A stretch of DNA of 64,000 nt from JACCZX01 sp963729165 (GCA_963729165.1 CAVSMM010000015.1:62001-126000), one strand, 5' to 3'; positions 47,614 through 58,586 are shown, numbered from the stretch's first letter. A program made the numbers and translations. The notes: a model not told the origin generated them from the sequence alone.

Positions 47614-47648
47614 TCGATCGAGCATTCGGGCGCGACTTAAACTGACGC

Positions 47649-48726
47649 ATGCGCCGCATCACTGTCAATCTTAAGCGAGCGTTCGTATCCGATTGCCATT
47701 GGCAGCGGGTTGCTCGATCGGCTGCACGATTTCACCGCGCCGCTGACCCCGACCTCCGTTGTTGTCGTAACGAATACGGTCGTCGGCCCTCTTTACGCGC
47801 GGCGCGCTCAACAGGCGTTGACCGAGGTCTCGACCAGCGTCATTGAGTTGGAGGACGGTGAGCAGCACAAGCAATGGCCTGCCGTTTCTCACGTGTTGAA
47901 TGCTCTGGTAGACGCGCGCGTCGATCGTCGCGGACTGATCATCGCGCTCGGAGGTGGAGTCGTTGGAGATATTGCGGGCTTCGCGGCATCGATCTACATG
48001 CGCGGCATCCGCTATATCCAGGTGCCGACGACGTTGTTGGCCCAGGTCGACTCGTCGGTGGGCGGTAAGACCGGAGTCAATCATCCAGGCGGCAAGAACC
48101 TGGTCGGTGCATTTCACCAGCCCTCTGCCGTCGTTAGCGATACCGATACGCTGCGTACGCTGCCGTCGCGTGAATTGTCGGCCGGTCTGGCGGAAGTTCT
48201 TAAGCACGGCTTGCTTGCCGATCGTGACTATTTCGAGCGAATGGTGGCGTCGATCGAATCGATGCGCGCGCACGACGCGCCGGCGCTGGCCGATGCGATT
48301 GCTGGATCGTGCGAGATCAAGGCGTCGGTCGTTGCGCGTGATGAACGGGAATCGGGTGAGCGTGCGCTGCTCAATCTCGGTCACACGTTCGGTCACGCGA
48401 TTGAGGCAATGACGGGTTACTCGCGCTGGCTGCACGGCGAGGCTGTCGGCTGTGGCTTGGTGTTGGCCGCAGAGTTGTCATGTCTGCTGGGCTCGTTGAC
48501 GGCCTCGGATGTGCAAGCGATCGAGAGTGCGGTAGCGCGCGCTGGTCTGCCGACGCGAGTCGAAGGGCTGTCTGCACTGAGCGCTATCGAAGCGATGCGC
48601 GGCGACAAGAAAACCGAGGCTGGCCAGATACGCTTCATCGTTTTGGATCGAATCGGACGCGCAGCGCAACGCTCCGTGCCGCACGCATTGTTGTTGCAGG
48701 CGCTGACCGCGCGTGGATTCGTGTGA
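47649..48726 (+). CDS. aroB: 3-dehydroquinate synthase (frame break near 47673)
   Basis: AroB converts DAHP to 3-dehydroquinate using NAD and a divalent metal, the second step of the shikimate pathway. ATG 47649 reads MRRITVNL. An extra A at 47673 (AAT CTT A AGC GAG CGT) then hides SERSYPIAIGSGLLDRLHD. The rest is intact: the NAD-binding GGGVVGDIAGFAASIYMRG, QVPTTLLAQVDSSVGGKTGV and the metal-binding HTFGHAIE and HGEAV. Corrected length is 358 residues. The last bases overlap a possible GTG start of dgt. Confidence 0.94.
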
Positions 48727-48737
48727 GCCGGATTCAG

Positions 48738-49863
48738 ATGGAAAACGGGACGCTGGCTCCGTATGCGGCGCATGCCGGTCAATCACGCGGCCGCCTTCAT
48801 CCTGAAGCGGACGCGATCAGCCGCACACACTTTCAGCGCGACCGCGATCGCATCATTCATTCGGCGGCTTTTCGGCGGCTCGAATACAAGACGCAGGTCT
48901 TCGTCAATCACGAAGGCGATTTGTTTCGAACGCGGCTGACGCATTCACTGGAAGTCGCGCAGATCGGACGTGCCGTTGCGTGCAACCTGCGTTTGAACGA
49001 AGACCTGGTCGAAGCGATAGCGCTTGCGCATGATCTCGGGCACACCCCTTTCGGTCACGCCGGTCAGGACGCGCTGCACGAGTGCATGAAGCCGCACGGC
49101 GGTTTTGAGCACAACCTGCAATCGCTGCGCGTGGTTGATCGTACTCGAGGAGCGTTACGCGGCGTTTGATGGTCTCAACCTGACTTTTGAGACGCGTGAA
49201 GGGATTCTTAAGCATTGTTCACCCAAGAACGCGCGCGAATTGGGCGAGGTCGGCAAGCGGTTTCTGATCAAACAGCAGCCGAGTCTCGAAGCCCAAATCG
49301 CAAACCTTGCCGACGAGATTGCCTACAGCAACCATGACATCGACGACGGTCTGAGGTCCGGTCTGCTGCAGCTGTCACAGCTAGAGCAAGTGCCGCTATT
49401 CGCGCGCCACGCCGGCAGTGTTCGGGCGGAACACCCGGCGCTGGTTGAGCGCCGCATGATTCATGAAACCGTGAGACGCATGATCAACACGCTAGTGGTC
49501 GATCTGACGGAAGAGTCGAGGCGGCGCATTGCAGCCGCTGCGCCGGCCGATATCGACGCGGTCCGCGCTGCTCCGACACTGGCAGCGTTTTCAGCGCCGA
49601 TGCGCGCCGAAGCCGATGAACTCAAGGCGTTCCTGCACGATCAGCTTTATCGGCACTATCGCGTGATGCGTATGTCGGCCAAGGCGAGGCGGATTGTCAC
49701 TGACCTGTTCAACGCTTTTTTCGAGGAGCCGAGATTGTTGCCAGCCGATCATCAGAAGCGAGCCGGACACGACGCTCCTCGGGCGATAGCGGATTATGTG
49801 GCTGGCATGACGGATCGTTACGCGATCAAGGAGCATCGGCGCCTGTTTGCCGTGGACGACTAA
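48738..49863 (+). CDS. dgt: deoxyguanosinetriphosphate triphosphohydrolase-like protein (frame break near 49140)
   Basis: An HD-domain dNTPase that releases triphosphate from dNTPs. The metal-binding motifs are RLTHSLEVAQIGR and AHDLGHTPFGHAG. The conserved start ISRTHFQRDRDRIIHSAAFR is intact. An extra C at 49140 (GTT GAT C GTA CTC GAG) shifts the frame before LEERYAAFDGLNLTFETREG. Corrected length is 374 residues, which is the short, non-E. coli type. ATG 48738 was chosen; GTG 48723, overlapping the aroB stop, is an alternative adding five residues. Confidence 0.92.
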
Positions 49864-49976
49864 GGGCGCTTGACCGTTTCGCATCGCGGAAATCGCGTCT
49901 GTCGGTTGCGCTGTGTTTTCGGTTGAAAGGGTTGCTGCATCGCAGTAGAGTTGTCGTCTCTTGCCAAGAGGCCCGG

Positions 49977-52900
49977 ATGCTTTCACGCCATTTTTCCGAT
50001 CAAGTCAGTGCGGCCGTTGACCACGCGGGCCGCAACGGCTTGTATTCGAGCTCCAGTGAACACGATGCGTGCGGCGTAGGCTTTGTTGCCAACATTAAAG
50101 GCCGAGCGAGCCACGCCCTGGTGCAGCAGGCTCTATTGATCCTGCAAAACCTCAACCATCGCGGCGCGGTGGGAGCTGATCCACTGTGCGGCGACGGCGC
50201 CGGCGTCCTGATTCAGATTCCGGACGCGTTTTACCGCGAAGAACTTGCCAAGCATTCCATTGCTTTGCCTCCGCAGGGTGAATACGGGGTCGGCATGATT
50301 TTTCTGCCGCGCGAGCACGCTTCACGTTTGGCATGCGAACAGGAGCTGGAGCGCACCGTACGCGCCGAGGGTCAAGTCGTGCTGGGCTGGCGAGATGTGC
50401 CGTTGGATCGCGACATGCCGATGTCGCCGCTGGTCAAGGACCGCGAGCCTGTAATCCGACAGATCTTCATCGGCCGTGGCGCCGACGTGATGGTCCCCGA
50501 CGCGTTGGAGCGGAAGCTTTATGTGATTCGCAAGGCCGCGAGCCACAAGATCCAGGCGTTAAAGCTCAAGCACGGCAAGGAATATTTCGTACCGTCGATG
50601 TCGACGCGCACGATCGTCTACAAAGGTCTGTTGCTCGCTGATCAGGTTGGCCGCTATTACCGCGATTTGCGTGACCCGCGCGTTGTTTCTGCGATCGCGC
50701 TCGTGCATCAGCGCTTTTCGACCAACACGTTTCCGTCGTGGGAGCTCGCGCATCCCTATCGCCTGGTGGCCCACAACGGCGAGATCAACACGGTCAAGGG
50801 CAATTTCAACTGGATGCGAGCGCGTGAGCGGGTGATGTCGTCACCGGTGCTGCGCGGGGATCTTGCAAAGCTCTTTCCGTTGATTTACGAAGGCCAGTCC
50901 GACACCGCGTGCTTCGACAATGCGCTCGAGCTGTTGATCATGAGCGGTTATCCGATCGCGCACGCGATGATGATGATGATTCCGGAAGCGTGGGAGCAGC
51001 ACACGCTGATGGACGAGTCGCGGCGCGCGTTCTACGAGTACCACGCCGCGATGATGGAGCCGTGGGATGGGCCGGCTGCAATAGCGTTTACCGACGGTGT
51101 TCGCATCGGCGCGACGCTCGATCGCAACGGCTTGCGCCCCGCGCGCTACATCGTCACCGATGACGACATGGTCGTGATGGCCTCCGAGGTCGGCGTGCTG
51201 CCGATTCCCGAAAGCCGCATCGTCAAGAAGTGGCGCTTGCAGCCGGGCAAGATGTTTTTGATCGACACCGAGCAGGGTCGCATCATCGATGACGCTGAGC
51301 TTAAGCAGCAGCTCGCGTCGAGTAAGCCGTATAGAGAGTGGATCAAGCGCATTCGGATCAAGCTCGACGGCATCAACATTCAGGACGGGTCCGCGCAAGG
51401 GCGAAGGCCGCGCTCGGCGGCAAAGCTTGACGTGCCGCTGCTCGATCGTCAGCAAGCTTTCGGCTTTACGCAGGAGGACGTGCGTTTGCTGATGGAGCCG
51501 ATGGCCATCGCGGCTGAGGAGGCGGTCGGCTCGATGGGTAACGACACCGCATTGCCGGTTCTGTCCGACCGCGCCAAGCCGCTGTACAACTATTTCAAGC
51601 AGCTGTTCGCGCAGGTGACCAATCCGCCGATCGATCCGATTCGCGAACAACTGGTGATGTCGCTGGTGAGCTTTATCGGGCCGAAACCGAATCTGCTCGA
51701 TATCAACAATGTGAATCCGCAGATGCGGCTCGAAGTCAGCCAGCCGATTCTCGGGTTCGCCGATATCGAAAAAATCCGCGCGATCGAGAAGTATTCGTCG
51801 AACAAGTTTCGCTCGTTCGAACTCGACATCTGCTATCCGCTTTCCTGGGGCAAAGCGGGAGTCGAAGCGCGGCTCGCGTCACTGTGCGCGCAGGCGGTCG
51901 ACGCGATCGGTGCCGGCTACAACCTTTTATTGATCACCGACCGTGCGCTCGATGCGGACACGGTGGCGATCCCGGCGTTGCTTGCGACCAGTGCGGTGCA
52001 TCAGCATCTGATCGCTGTCGGCCTGCGCACCTGCACGGGCCTCGTGGTCGAGACGGGCTCAGCGCGCGAAGTGCATCACTTCGCACTGCTCGCCGGCTAC
52101 GGTGCCGAGGCGGTTCATCCGTATCTTGCGCTGGAAACGCTGGCCGACCTGCACGGGGCCGATGCCGACAAGGCCATCGCAAACTACGTGAAGGCAATCG
52201 GCAAAGGGCTGCACAAGGTGATGTCCAAAATGGGCATTAGCACCTACATGTCGTACTGCGGCGCACAGATCTTCGAAGCAGTGGGGCTGTCGAAAGAATT
52301 TGTCGAGAAGTATTTTCGCGGCACCGCAAGCAACGTCGGCGGTGTCGGCTTGTTCGAAGTGATGGAAGAGGCGGTCAGCACGCATCGCGCGGCATTCTCT
52401 GACGATCCGGTGCTTGCAACCCAGCTCGATGCCGGCGGCGAGTACCAGTGGCGTGTGCGTGGCGAGCAGCATATGTGGACGCCCGATGCGATCGCGAAGC
52501 TGCAGCATTCGACGCGCGCGAACAACTATCAGACCTACAAGGAATATGCGCAGTTGATCAACGATCAATCGCGCCGGCACATGACGCTGCGCGGCTTGTT
52601 CGAATTCAAGTTCGATCCGGCGCAGGCGATTCCGCTGACCGAGGTCGAGCCGGCGGCAAGCATCGTCAAACGGTTCTCGACCGGCGCAATGTCGCTCGGT
52701 TCGATATCGACCGAAGCGCATACGACGCTCGCGATTGCGATGAACCGCATCGGCGGCAAGAGCAATACGGGCGAAGGCGGTGAAGATCCGATGCGTTACA
52801 GGCAGGAGCTGCGCGCCGGTGGCAGCGTGATCGAACAGGGCGCCACGCTGTCGAGCGTACTCGGGCGTGATCGCGTCGAAGTCGATACTCCGCTACTCGC

Positions 52901-54711
52901 AGGCGATTCGTTGCGCTCGAAGATCAAGCAGGTCGCATCGGGTCGCTTCGGCGTTACGACCGAGTATCTGATCAGCGCCGATCAGCTTCAGATCAAGATG
53001 GCACAAGGCGCGAAGCCCGGTGAGGGCGGTCAGCTGCCCGGACATAAGGTCAGTCCCTACATTGCCGAGCTGCGCTACGCCGTGCCGGGTGTCGGTCTGA
53101 TCTCACCGGCGCCACATCACGACATCTACTCGATCGAAGACCTGGCACAGCTGATTCACGACTTGAAGAATGCGAACTCGCAGGCGTCGATCAGCGTCAA
53201 GCTGGTATCCGAAGTTGGCGTTGGCACCGTTGCGGCGGGTGTTGCAAAGGCGAAGGCGGATCACGTCACGATCGCGGGTCATGATGGTGGAACGGGTGCG
53301 TCCCCGGTGTCATCGATCAAGCATGCCGGCACACCGTGGGAAATCGGGCTTGCCGAAACCCAGCAAACGCTCGGTGCTGAATCGCCTGCGCAGCCGCATC
53401 GCGGTGCAGGTCGACGGTCAGATGAAAACGGGACGCGACGTCGTCATCGGTGCGCTGCTGGGTGCCGATGAGTTTGGCTTTGCCACCGCACCTTTGGTCG
53501 TCCAGGGCTGCATCATGATGCGCAAATGCCATCTGAACACCTGCCCGGTTGGTGTGGCAACGCAGGATCCGCTGTTGCGCAAAAAATTCAGCGGCCAGCC
53601 CGAGCACGTCGTTAACTATTTCTTCTTCGTTGCCGAGGAAGTTCGAGAAATCATGGCGCAGCTCGGCGTGCGCACCTTCGATCAGTTGATCGGCCGCGCT
53701 GACTGGCTCGACACGCGCCGCGGCATCGAGCACTGGAAGGCGCGCGGGCTCGATTTCAGCCGCATCTTTTACTTGCCGCAGATGCCGGCGGAAGTGCCGC
53801 GTCTATGCGTCGAAGCGCAGGACCACGGGCTGGGCAAGGCGCTGGACCACAAGCTGATCGAGCAATGCAAGCCGGCGCTTGAGCACGGCGAGCGAGTCAG
53901 CTTCATCACCTCGATTCGCAACGTCCACCGCGCAGTCGGCACGATGCTGTCGAGCCAGGTTGCGCGTCGCTATGGGCATGCCGGCCTGCCCGACGACACG
54001 ATTCACATTCAATTCAACGGGACCGCGGGGCAAAGCTTCGGCGCGTTTCTGTCCGCGGGCATCACGCTCGATCTGGTCGGCGACGCCAACGATTACACCG
54101 GCAAGGGGTTGTCCGGCGGTCGATTGATCGTGCGGTGTCCGAACGATTTTCGCGGTGCTGGCACCGAGAACATCATCGTCGGCAACACCGTGCTTTACGG
54201 CGCGATTGCGGGCGAGGCTTACTTTAACGGCGTCGCCGGCGAGCGATTTGCAGTTCGTAATTCCGGGGCTACGGCAGTCGTAGAGGGCACCGGCGATCAC
54301 GGATGCGAATACATGACGAAGGGAACCGTTGTCGTGCTGGGCACAACGGGGCGAAATTTCGCGGCCGGCATGTCGGGTGGCATCGCGTATGTATTCGATG
54401 AGTTTGGAGACTTTGCGAGCAAGTGCAATCAGTCGATGTGCGAGCTCGAGGCGGTGCTTCCAACGGCTGAGCAGGAGGAAAGTGTCGATGAAGCGATCTG
54501 GCACATGGGAGAGACCGATGAGTTCCTGCTGCACGGCCTGATCGAAGGCCATTTCCGCGCTACTGGCAGTTTGCGTGCGCGGATGTTGCTCGATGACTGG
54601 CTGACGATGCGTACCCGATTCGTTAAAGTCTTCCCGCAGGAATATCGTCGTGCGTTAAAGCAGATGACCGCCGCACCGATCGCGACCGGCACTCAAAAGC
54701 TGGCGGCGTAG
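49977..54711 (+). CDS. gltB: glutamate synthase (NADPH) large subunit (frame break near 53373)
   Basis: GltB moves the amide of glutamine to 2-oxoglutarate, making two glutamates. I chose ATG 49977 (AGAGG upstream); the propeptide then ends SSEHDA and the catalytic nucleophile Cys 32 begins CGVGFVANIKG. The FMN-binding synthase domain contains GEGGEDPMRYRQELRAGGSV and AHDGGTGASP-like sequence (AGHDGGTGASPVSS). The 3Fe-4S cysteines are in CIMMRKCHLNTCPVGVATQ. An extra G at 53373-53374 (ACG CTC GG TG CTG AAT) lies between the last two. Corrected length is 1577 residues. The beta-helix C-terminal domain is complete. Confidence 0.96.
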
Positions 54712-54741
54712 CGCGCGTGCCGCTTATCGTTGAAAATCAGA

Positions 54742-55137
54742 ATGCGCGTGCAACCTCACTGGCCGCGCACGCTCCGCGACTGGTTGCCCGGATTGTTGGC
54801 CAGCGCGCCGTTGGCGGCTTTGCTGTTGAACAGTCGCGGCGCAGAGACCGCATCGGCAGCGTTGTTGGCGAGCGTCGCTATTGTGCTTTCGGTACCGTGG
54901 ATCATTCCGGCCACGATGCTGTTCGCGGTGCTGTCGGCACCTGTGTACATGTGGCTGCACACGCAAGGTCCGGTGCCCGCGGTGCTCGACTGGCTTGGAG
55001 GTATCGTGCTGATCGCCGCGGTAGCTGGGTGCCACATCAATGCCGCGCTGCTGGTCGCATGGCAGCGCGCGCGCAAGTCGAGAGCAGACGACACAGGGCT
55101 GCGCGACTTTCTGTTTCCGCACAGCCAAGCTAAGTAA
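54742..55137 (+). CDS. small hydrophobic membrane protein between gltB and gltD (function unknown)
   Basis: A 131-residue protein from ATG 54742; TTG 54730 is an alternative. I recognise no named domain. It has about three membrane segments (GLLASAPLAALLLNS; LLASVAIVLSVPWIIPATML; GGIVLIAAVAGCHINAALLV) and short basic ends. It sits two bases before gltD and 30 after gltB, so it is surely cotranscribed with them. A hypothetical gene at this place occurs, as I recall, in other Burkholderiales. A link to ammonium or glutamate metabolism rests on position alone. Confidence 0.7.
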   Translation: MRVQPHWPRTLRDWLPGLLASAPLAALLLNSRGAETASAALLASVAIVLSVPWIIPATMLFAVLSAPVYMWLHTQGPVPAVLDWLGGIVLIAAVAGCHINAALLVAWQRARKSRADDTGLRDFLFPHSQAK

Positions 55138-55139
55138 GC

Positions 55140-56624
55140 ATGGGCAAGATCACGGGCTTCCTTGAGTATCAACGGCTGGAAGAAGCGGCTGAAGCGCCGC
55201 GCGCGCGCACCAAACACTGGCGTGAATTCATCGTTCACCTGACCGACGATGCCGCCGGCGTGCAGGCGGCTCGTTGCATGGACTGCGGCATTCCCTTTTG
55301 CAACCAGGGCTGCCCCGTCAACAACATCATTCCGGACTTCAACGATCTCGTGTATCGGCAGGACTGGAAAACTGCGCTCGATGTTTTGCACAGCACGAAC
55401 AATTTTCCGGAATTCACGGGCCGGATCTGTCCCGCGCCGTGCGAGGCGGCATGTACGTTGAACATTCACGATGCACCGGTCGGCATCAAGTCGATCGAGC
55501 ACAAGATCATCGATAAAGGATGGGAAGAAGGCTGGGTAGTGCCACAGCCGCCGGAGGTTCGTACCGGAAAGAAAGTGGCGATCGTCGGCAGTGGCGCAGC
55601 GGGACTGGCAGCCGCACAGCAACTGGCGCGTGTCGGGCACGACGTCACGGTATTTGAGAAAAATGATCGCATCGGCGGACTGCTGCGTTATGGCATTCCC
55701 GACTTCAAAATGGAGAAGTTGCACATTGATCGTCGGGTCGAGCAGATGCGGGCCGAAGGTGTGACGTTTCGCACCGGCGTGATAGTCGGCGACCTGGGCG
55801 GTGCACCGATTACCAACTGGGCCAACGACACGGTTGAACCGAAGCAATTGCTGGCTGAGTTCGATGCGGTGATCTTGTCGGGCGGCGCCGAGCAGCCCCG
55901 GGATCTGCCTGTGCCGGGTCGGCAGCTGGCGGGTGTGCACTTTGCGATGGACTTTTTACCGGTGCAGAACAAGCTCGTCGCGGGAGACAAGGTGAGCGGC
56001 CAGATCGTCGCCACCGGCAAGCACGTGATCGTGATCGGCGGTGGCGATACTGGCTCGGATTGCGTCGGCACCAGCAACCGCCACGGTGCGAAGAGCGTGA
56101 CGCAATGGGAGCTGCTGCCGCAGCCGCCGGAAAGCGAGAACAAGCCTTTGACGTGGCCGTACTGGCCGATCAAGCTGCGCACTTCGAGCTCTCACGACGA
56201 GGGCGTGCAGCGCGACTGGGCCATTGCGACCAAGGCGTTCAAAGGCGATGCGGCCGGGAACGTGGCTGCGCTGGTTGCTGTCCGAGTCCAGTGGCAGACC
56301 GACCCCGTTACCGGGCAATCCAACATGGTTGAAGTACCGGGATCCGAATTCGAGGTACCAGCCGATCTGGTGTTGTTGGCGATGGGCTTTGTCTCGCCGG
56401 TCGCTTCGGTTCTTGATGGCTTTGGGGTCGCCAAAGATTCGCGCGGCAATGCCCGAGCCACCGTGGACGGCGTGGGGAGTTACCAGACCAGCGTCGACAA
56501 GGTGTTTGCGGCAGGAGACATGCGGCGGGGCCAGTCACTCATTGTGTGGGCGATCAGGGAAGGTCGGCAGTGCGCGCGAGCAGTCGACGAGTATCTGATG
56601 GGAAGCAGCGTTCTTCCGCGCTGA
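55140..56624 (+). CDS. gltD: glutamate synthase (NADPH) small subunit
   Basis: GltD oxidises NADPH through FAD and passes electrons to GltB through iron-sulphur clusters. It is 494 residues. The N-terminal cluster cysteines are in CMDCGIPFCNQGCPVNN and CPAPCEAAC. The FAD dinucleotide fold follows (VGSGAAGLAAAQQLARVGHD), and a second fold (VIGGGDTGSDCVGTSNRHGA) binds NADPH. It is intact. A four-gene metal-related group starts 10 bases later. Confidence 0.97.
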   Translation: MGKITGFLEYQRLEEAAEAPRARTKHWREFIVHLTDDAAGVQAARCMDCGIPFCNQGCPVNNIIPDFNDLVYRQDWKTALDVLHSTNNFPEFTGRICPAPCEAACTLNIHDAPVGIKSIEHKIIDKGWEEGWVVPQPPEVRTGKKVAIVGSGAAGLAAAQQLARVGHDVTVFEKNDRIGGLLRYGIPDFKMEKLHIDRRVEQMRAEGVTFRTGVIVGDLGGAPITNWANDTVEPKQLLAEFDAVILSGGAEQPRDLPVPGRQLAGVHFAMDFLPVQNKLVAGDKVSGQIVATGKHVIVIGGGDTGSDCVGTSNRHGAKSVTQWELLPQPPESENKPLTWPYWPIKLRTSSSHDEGVQRDWAIATKAFKGDAAGNVAALVAVRVQWQTDPVTGQSNMVEVPGSEFEVPADLVLLAMGFVSPVASVLDGFGVAKDSRGNARATVDGVGSYQTSVDKVFAAGDMRRGQSLIVWAIREGRQCARAVDEYLMGSSVLPR

Positions 56625-56633
56625 CCGAAGCCA

Positions 56634-56987
56634 ATGAAGCGTTGGATCGTCTTTCTGCTGATGCTGGCTCTGCCGATCCGCACGGTGCTTGCCGTTTCCG
56701 GACTGGCTTGCACGATGATGCCGATGCAGAAGTCGCACGCGGAAAGTCACCGTACGCCGTGCGCAACTCATGGTGCGGAGAACGCGGCAGCGGAAATCGA
56801 AGCCGCTACCGACGATGCCAGCGTGTCATGCGCCTCGTGTGTCTTGGCGTGTTGCGCAGCGCTCGCGCCCGAACCTACCCCTGTCGCCGCAGTCGCGCAG
56901 GCGCGTAGCTTCGTGGCTGCTGTCATCGACACCGCGTTTGACAACGCTGTTCCTCACGCACTAGAGCGACCTCCGCGCTTGGTTTGA
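56634..56987 (+). CDS. secreted Cys/His/Met-rich small protein (DUF2946/CopL-like)
   Basis: It is 117 residues. A signal peptide or anchor (about residues 4-24) is followed by a possible metal-binding stretch CTMMPMQKSHAESHRTPCAT, then CASCVLACCAAL in a hydrophobic segment. The C-terminus HALERPPRLV resembles the (L/E)RPPR ending of DUF2946-type proteins often found near copper genes. It begins 10 bases after gltD and may be read with it. Family assignment is by motif only; no catalytic residues are visible. Confidence 0.55.
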   Translation: MKRWIVFLLMLALPIRTVLAVSGLACTMMPMQKSHAESHRTPCATHGAENAAAEIEAATDDASVSCASCVLACCAALAPEPTPVAAVAQARSFVAAVIDTAFDNAVPHALERPPRLV

Positions 56988-57069
56988 TCTTCGCGCCGGT
57001 ACGCCGGCGAGTGAAGCGGGTCCGATTGTCGGGCTCCGCTGATGCGGCTACGCCGCCTCGGAGATCAGA

Positions 57070-57714
57070 ATGAAGAACCTTTTTGCGGCTGCAATGGTGG
57101 CAGCAGCGATGCCATGCGCCGCAGCCCCGGTCGGGTTTGCGGACAGCTGGATGGTGATGGGTGAGTTCGGTCGCGAATTCAAGCAGCTTGACGCGATGTT
57201 CAGTCCGACCGCTCGCTATTCCCTCGCCGGCACTGTCACGCAAATGGAAAATGCGGAAGAACGCACCCGAGTCAACCTTGCGGTGGTTCACTACAACCGC
57301 CTGCTGTGGCGGCGTAACGGACCTGAGTCGCAATTCAACGGCTATCTCTCCATCGGCGCAGGCGCGTCGCGTTCAAATGCGACGTTCCAGACCGATACGA
57401 ATCAGCCGGTGGCCGCAATCGGCGCTCAGGTGGACTTCGAAACGCGTCTGATTTACCTGGCTGGCAAGACCCATTACTGGAAATCGTCACGGTTCACGGT
57501 CGGCTATAACAGCGTGCAAGCGGGCTTCGCTTTCTACAAGACCGAATGGGATGAAACGCAGCCGTGGTTGATTGCCGAAATCAGCCGGATGCCCGGTATC
57601 CACGATGAATACGACAAGGCCATCTATCTCCGTCTCATCAATAAAGGATTTTTTGTAGATCTCGGCATCGACGACGATCGCCGACCCAAACTTAACTTTC
57701 GCTACACGTTCTAG
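57070..57714 (+). CDS. predicted outer-membrane beta-barrel protein of a metal-related group
   Basis: It is 214 residues with a signal peptide (MKNLFAAAMVAAAMPCAAAP). The rest alternates polar and hydrophobic residues in strands such as FNGYLSIGAGASRSN, AAIGAQVDFETRLIYLAGKT and RFTVGYNSVQAGFAFYK. The chain ends in NFRYTF, a terminal aromatic typical of BAM-inserted barrels. I recognise no named family. It lies 9 bases before the MerP-like gene and is probably in one operon with it. The 82 bases before it hold two short GC-rich palindromes but no clear promoter. Confidence 0.6.
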   Translation: MKNLFAAAMVAAAMPCAAAPVGFADSWMVMGEFGREFKQLDAMFSPTARYSLAGTVTQMENAEERTRVNLAVVHYNRLLWRRNGPESQFNGYLSIGAGASRSNATFQTDTNQPVAAIGAQVDFETRLIYLAGKTHYWKSSRFTVGYNSVQAGFAFYKTEWDETQPWLIAEISRMPGIHDEYDKAIYLRLINKGFFVDLGIDDDRRPKLNFRYTF

Positions 57715-57723
57715 GGAACTCAA

Positions 57724-58053
57724 ATGAAAAACATAGTTGCCGCAATTATTTTGTCACTCGCGAGCTTATCTGCCAGCGCACAAACCAGTGCACCGTCGAC
57801 GATCAAGGCGGAGGTCAACGGCATGGTGTGTGCGTTTTGCGCGCAGGGGATTGAGAAGAAGATGAAAGCGATGCCGCAAGCGAGGGATGTCTACGTCAAC
57901 CTCGACAAACGGCTGGTGGCCGTCGAGATGAAGCCGGGCCAAACGGTCGCACACGACAAGATAAAAGCCGCAATCGCTGACTCGGGTTATGACGTGGTGA
58001 AGATCGAGACCGTGCCGACATCGGTGAAGGATCTGAAAGCACAGCTGAAGTGA
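57724..58053 (+). CDS. periplasmic heavy-metal-associated (MerP-like) protein
   Basis: It is 109 residues. A signal peptide ending SASAQ precedes one HMA domain with the metal-binding CXXC in GMVCAFCAQGIEKKMK (Cys 36 and 39). The ferredoxin-like fold continues VYVNLDKRLVAVEMKPGQ and IADSGYDVVKIET. This matches MerP and other soluble copper or mercury carriers. Its stop overlaps the next start by four bases (GTGA). No MerR-type regulator or MerA reductase is in the window, so the metal is unknown. Confidence 0.8.
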   Translation: MKNIVAAIILSLASLSASAQTSAPSTIKAEVNGMVCAFCAQGIEKKMKAMPQARDVYVNLDKRLVAVEMKPGQTVAHDKIKAAIADSGYDVVKIETVPTSVKDLKAQLK

Positions 58054-58475
58054 AAGGACGCAGCGGGCTGGGCGCTGTGGCGCGCGTTCACTTCGATCGT
58101 GAGATTAGAAGCGCGCGCACGGCGTCGATGCTCAGCATCTTTACGTCAAGCGGTACGCTCGTGTGTTGCGCACTGCCCGCGCTGCTGGTGACGCTCGGCG
58201 CCGGTGCTGCACTATCCGGCCTGGTATCGGCGGTCCCGCAGCTGGTGTGGCTCTCGGCCAACAAACCGGTTGTTTTTTCGATCGCCGGGCTGATGATTGC
58301 AGCCGCAGGCGTCTTGCAATGGCGGGCACGGTCGGCACCGTGTCCCGCCGATCCGGTACTGGCTTCAGCGTGCATGCGCGCACGCCGGCGGTCGGCCTCC
58401 ATCTACGTCGGCTCGGTAGCCATATTTGGCGTAGGCGTTCTGTTTGCCTTCGTGCTGCCCGCGTTTTTGGGTTAG
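58050..58475 (+). CDS. MerT-like metal transport membrane protein
   Basis: It is 141 residues from the coupled GTG 58050 (ATG 58128 would leave 115). Three membrane segments fit the MerT layout. The first carries adjacent cysteines at 39-40 (TLVCCALPALLVTLGAGAAL). The loop between the second (VVFSIAGLMIAAAGVLQW) and third (IYVGSVAIFGVGVLFAFVLP) carries Cys 98 and Cys 108. In MerT the paired cysteines take the metal from MerP and the loop pair hands it to the cytoplasm. The match is architectural; overall sequence likeness to MerT is modest. Confidence 0.65.
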   Translation: MKGRSGLGAVARVHFDREIRSARTASMLSIFTSSGTLVCCALPALLVTLGAGAALSGLVSAVPQLVWLSANKPVVFSIAGLMIAAAGVLQWRARSAPCPADPVLASACMRARRRSASIYVGSVAIFGVGVLFAFVLPAFLG

Positions 58476-58586
58476 CGGCAACGCGACTCGACACGCTATT
58501 TGCCGTGCGACAATGCGCCCCCGAGCGCCGGCGCGCGCGCTGCCGCAGCGCGCAGCTGCATACGGGGCTCGGCGAACAATTAGAAG

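Noticed and set aside
49864..49976. A promoter for gltB starting with TTGACC near 49869
   Set aside because: No acceptable -10 box lies 16-18 bases downstream, so I could not support it.
57724..58475. Naming the genes merP and merT
   Set aside because: The motif layout fits, but there is no merR, merA or operator, and sequence likeness outside the cysteine motifs is modest. A different metal is possible.
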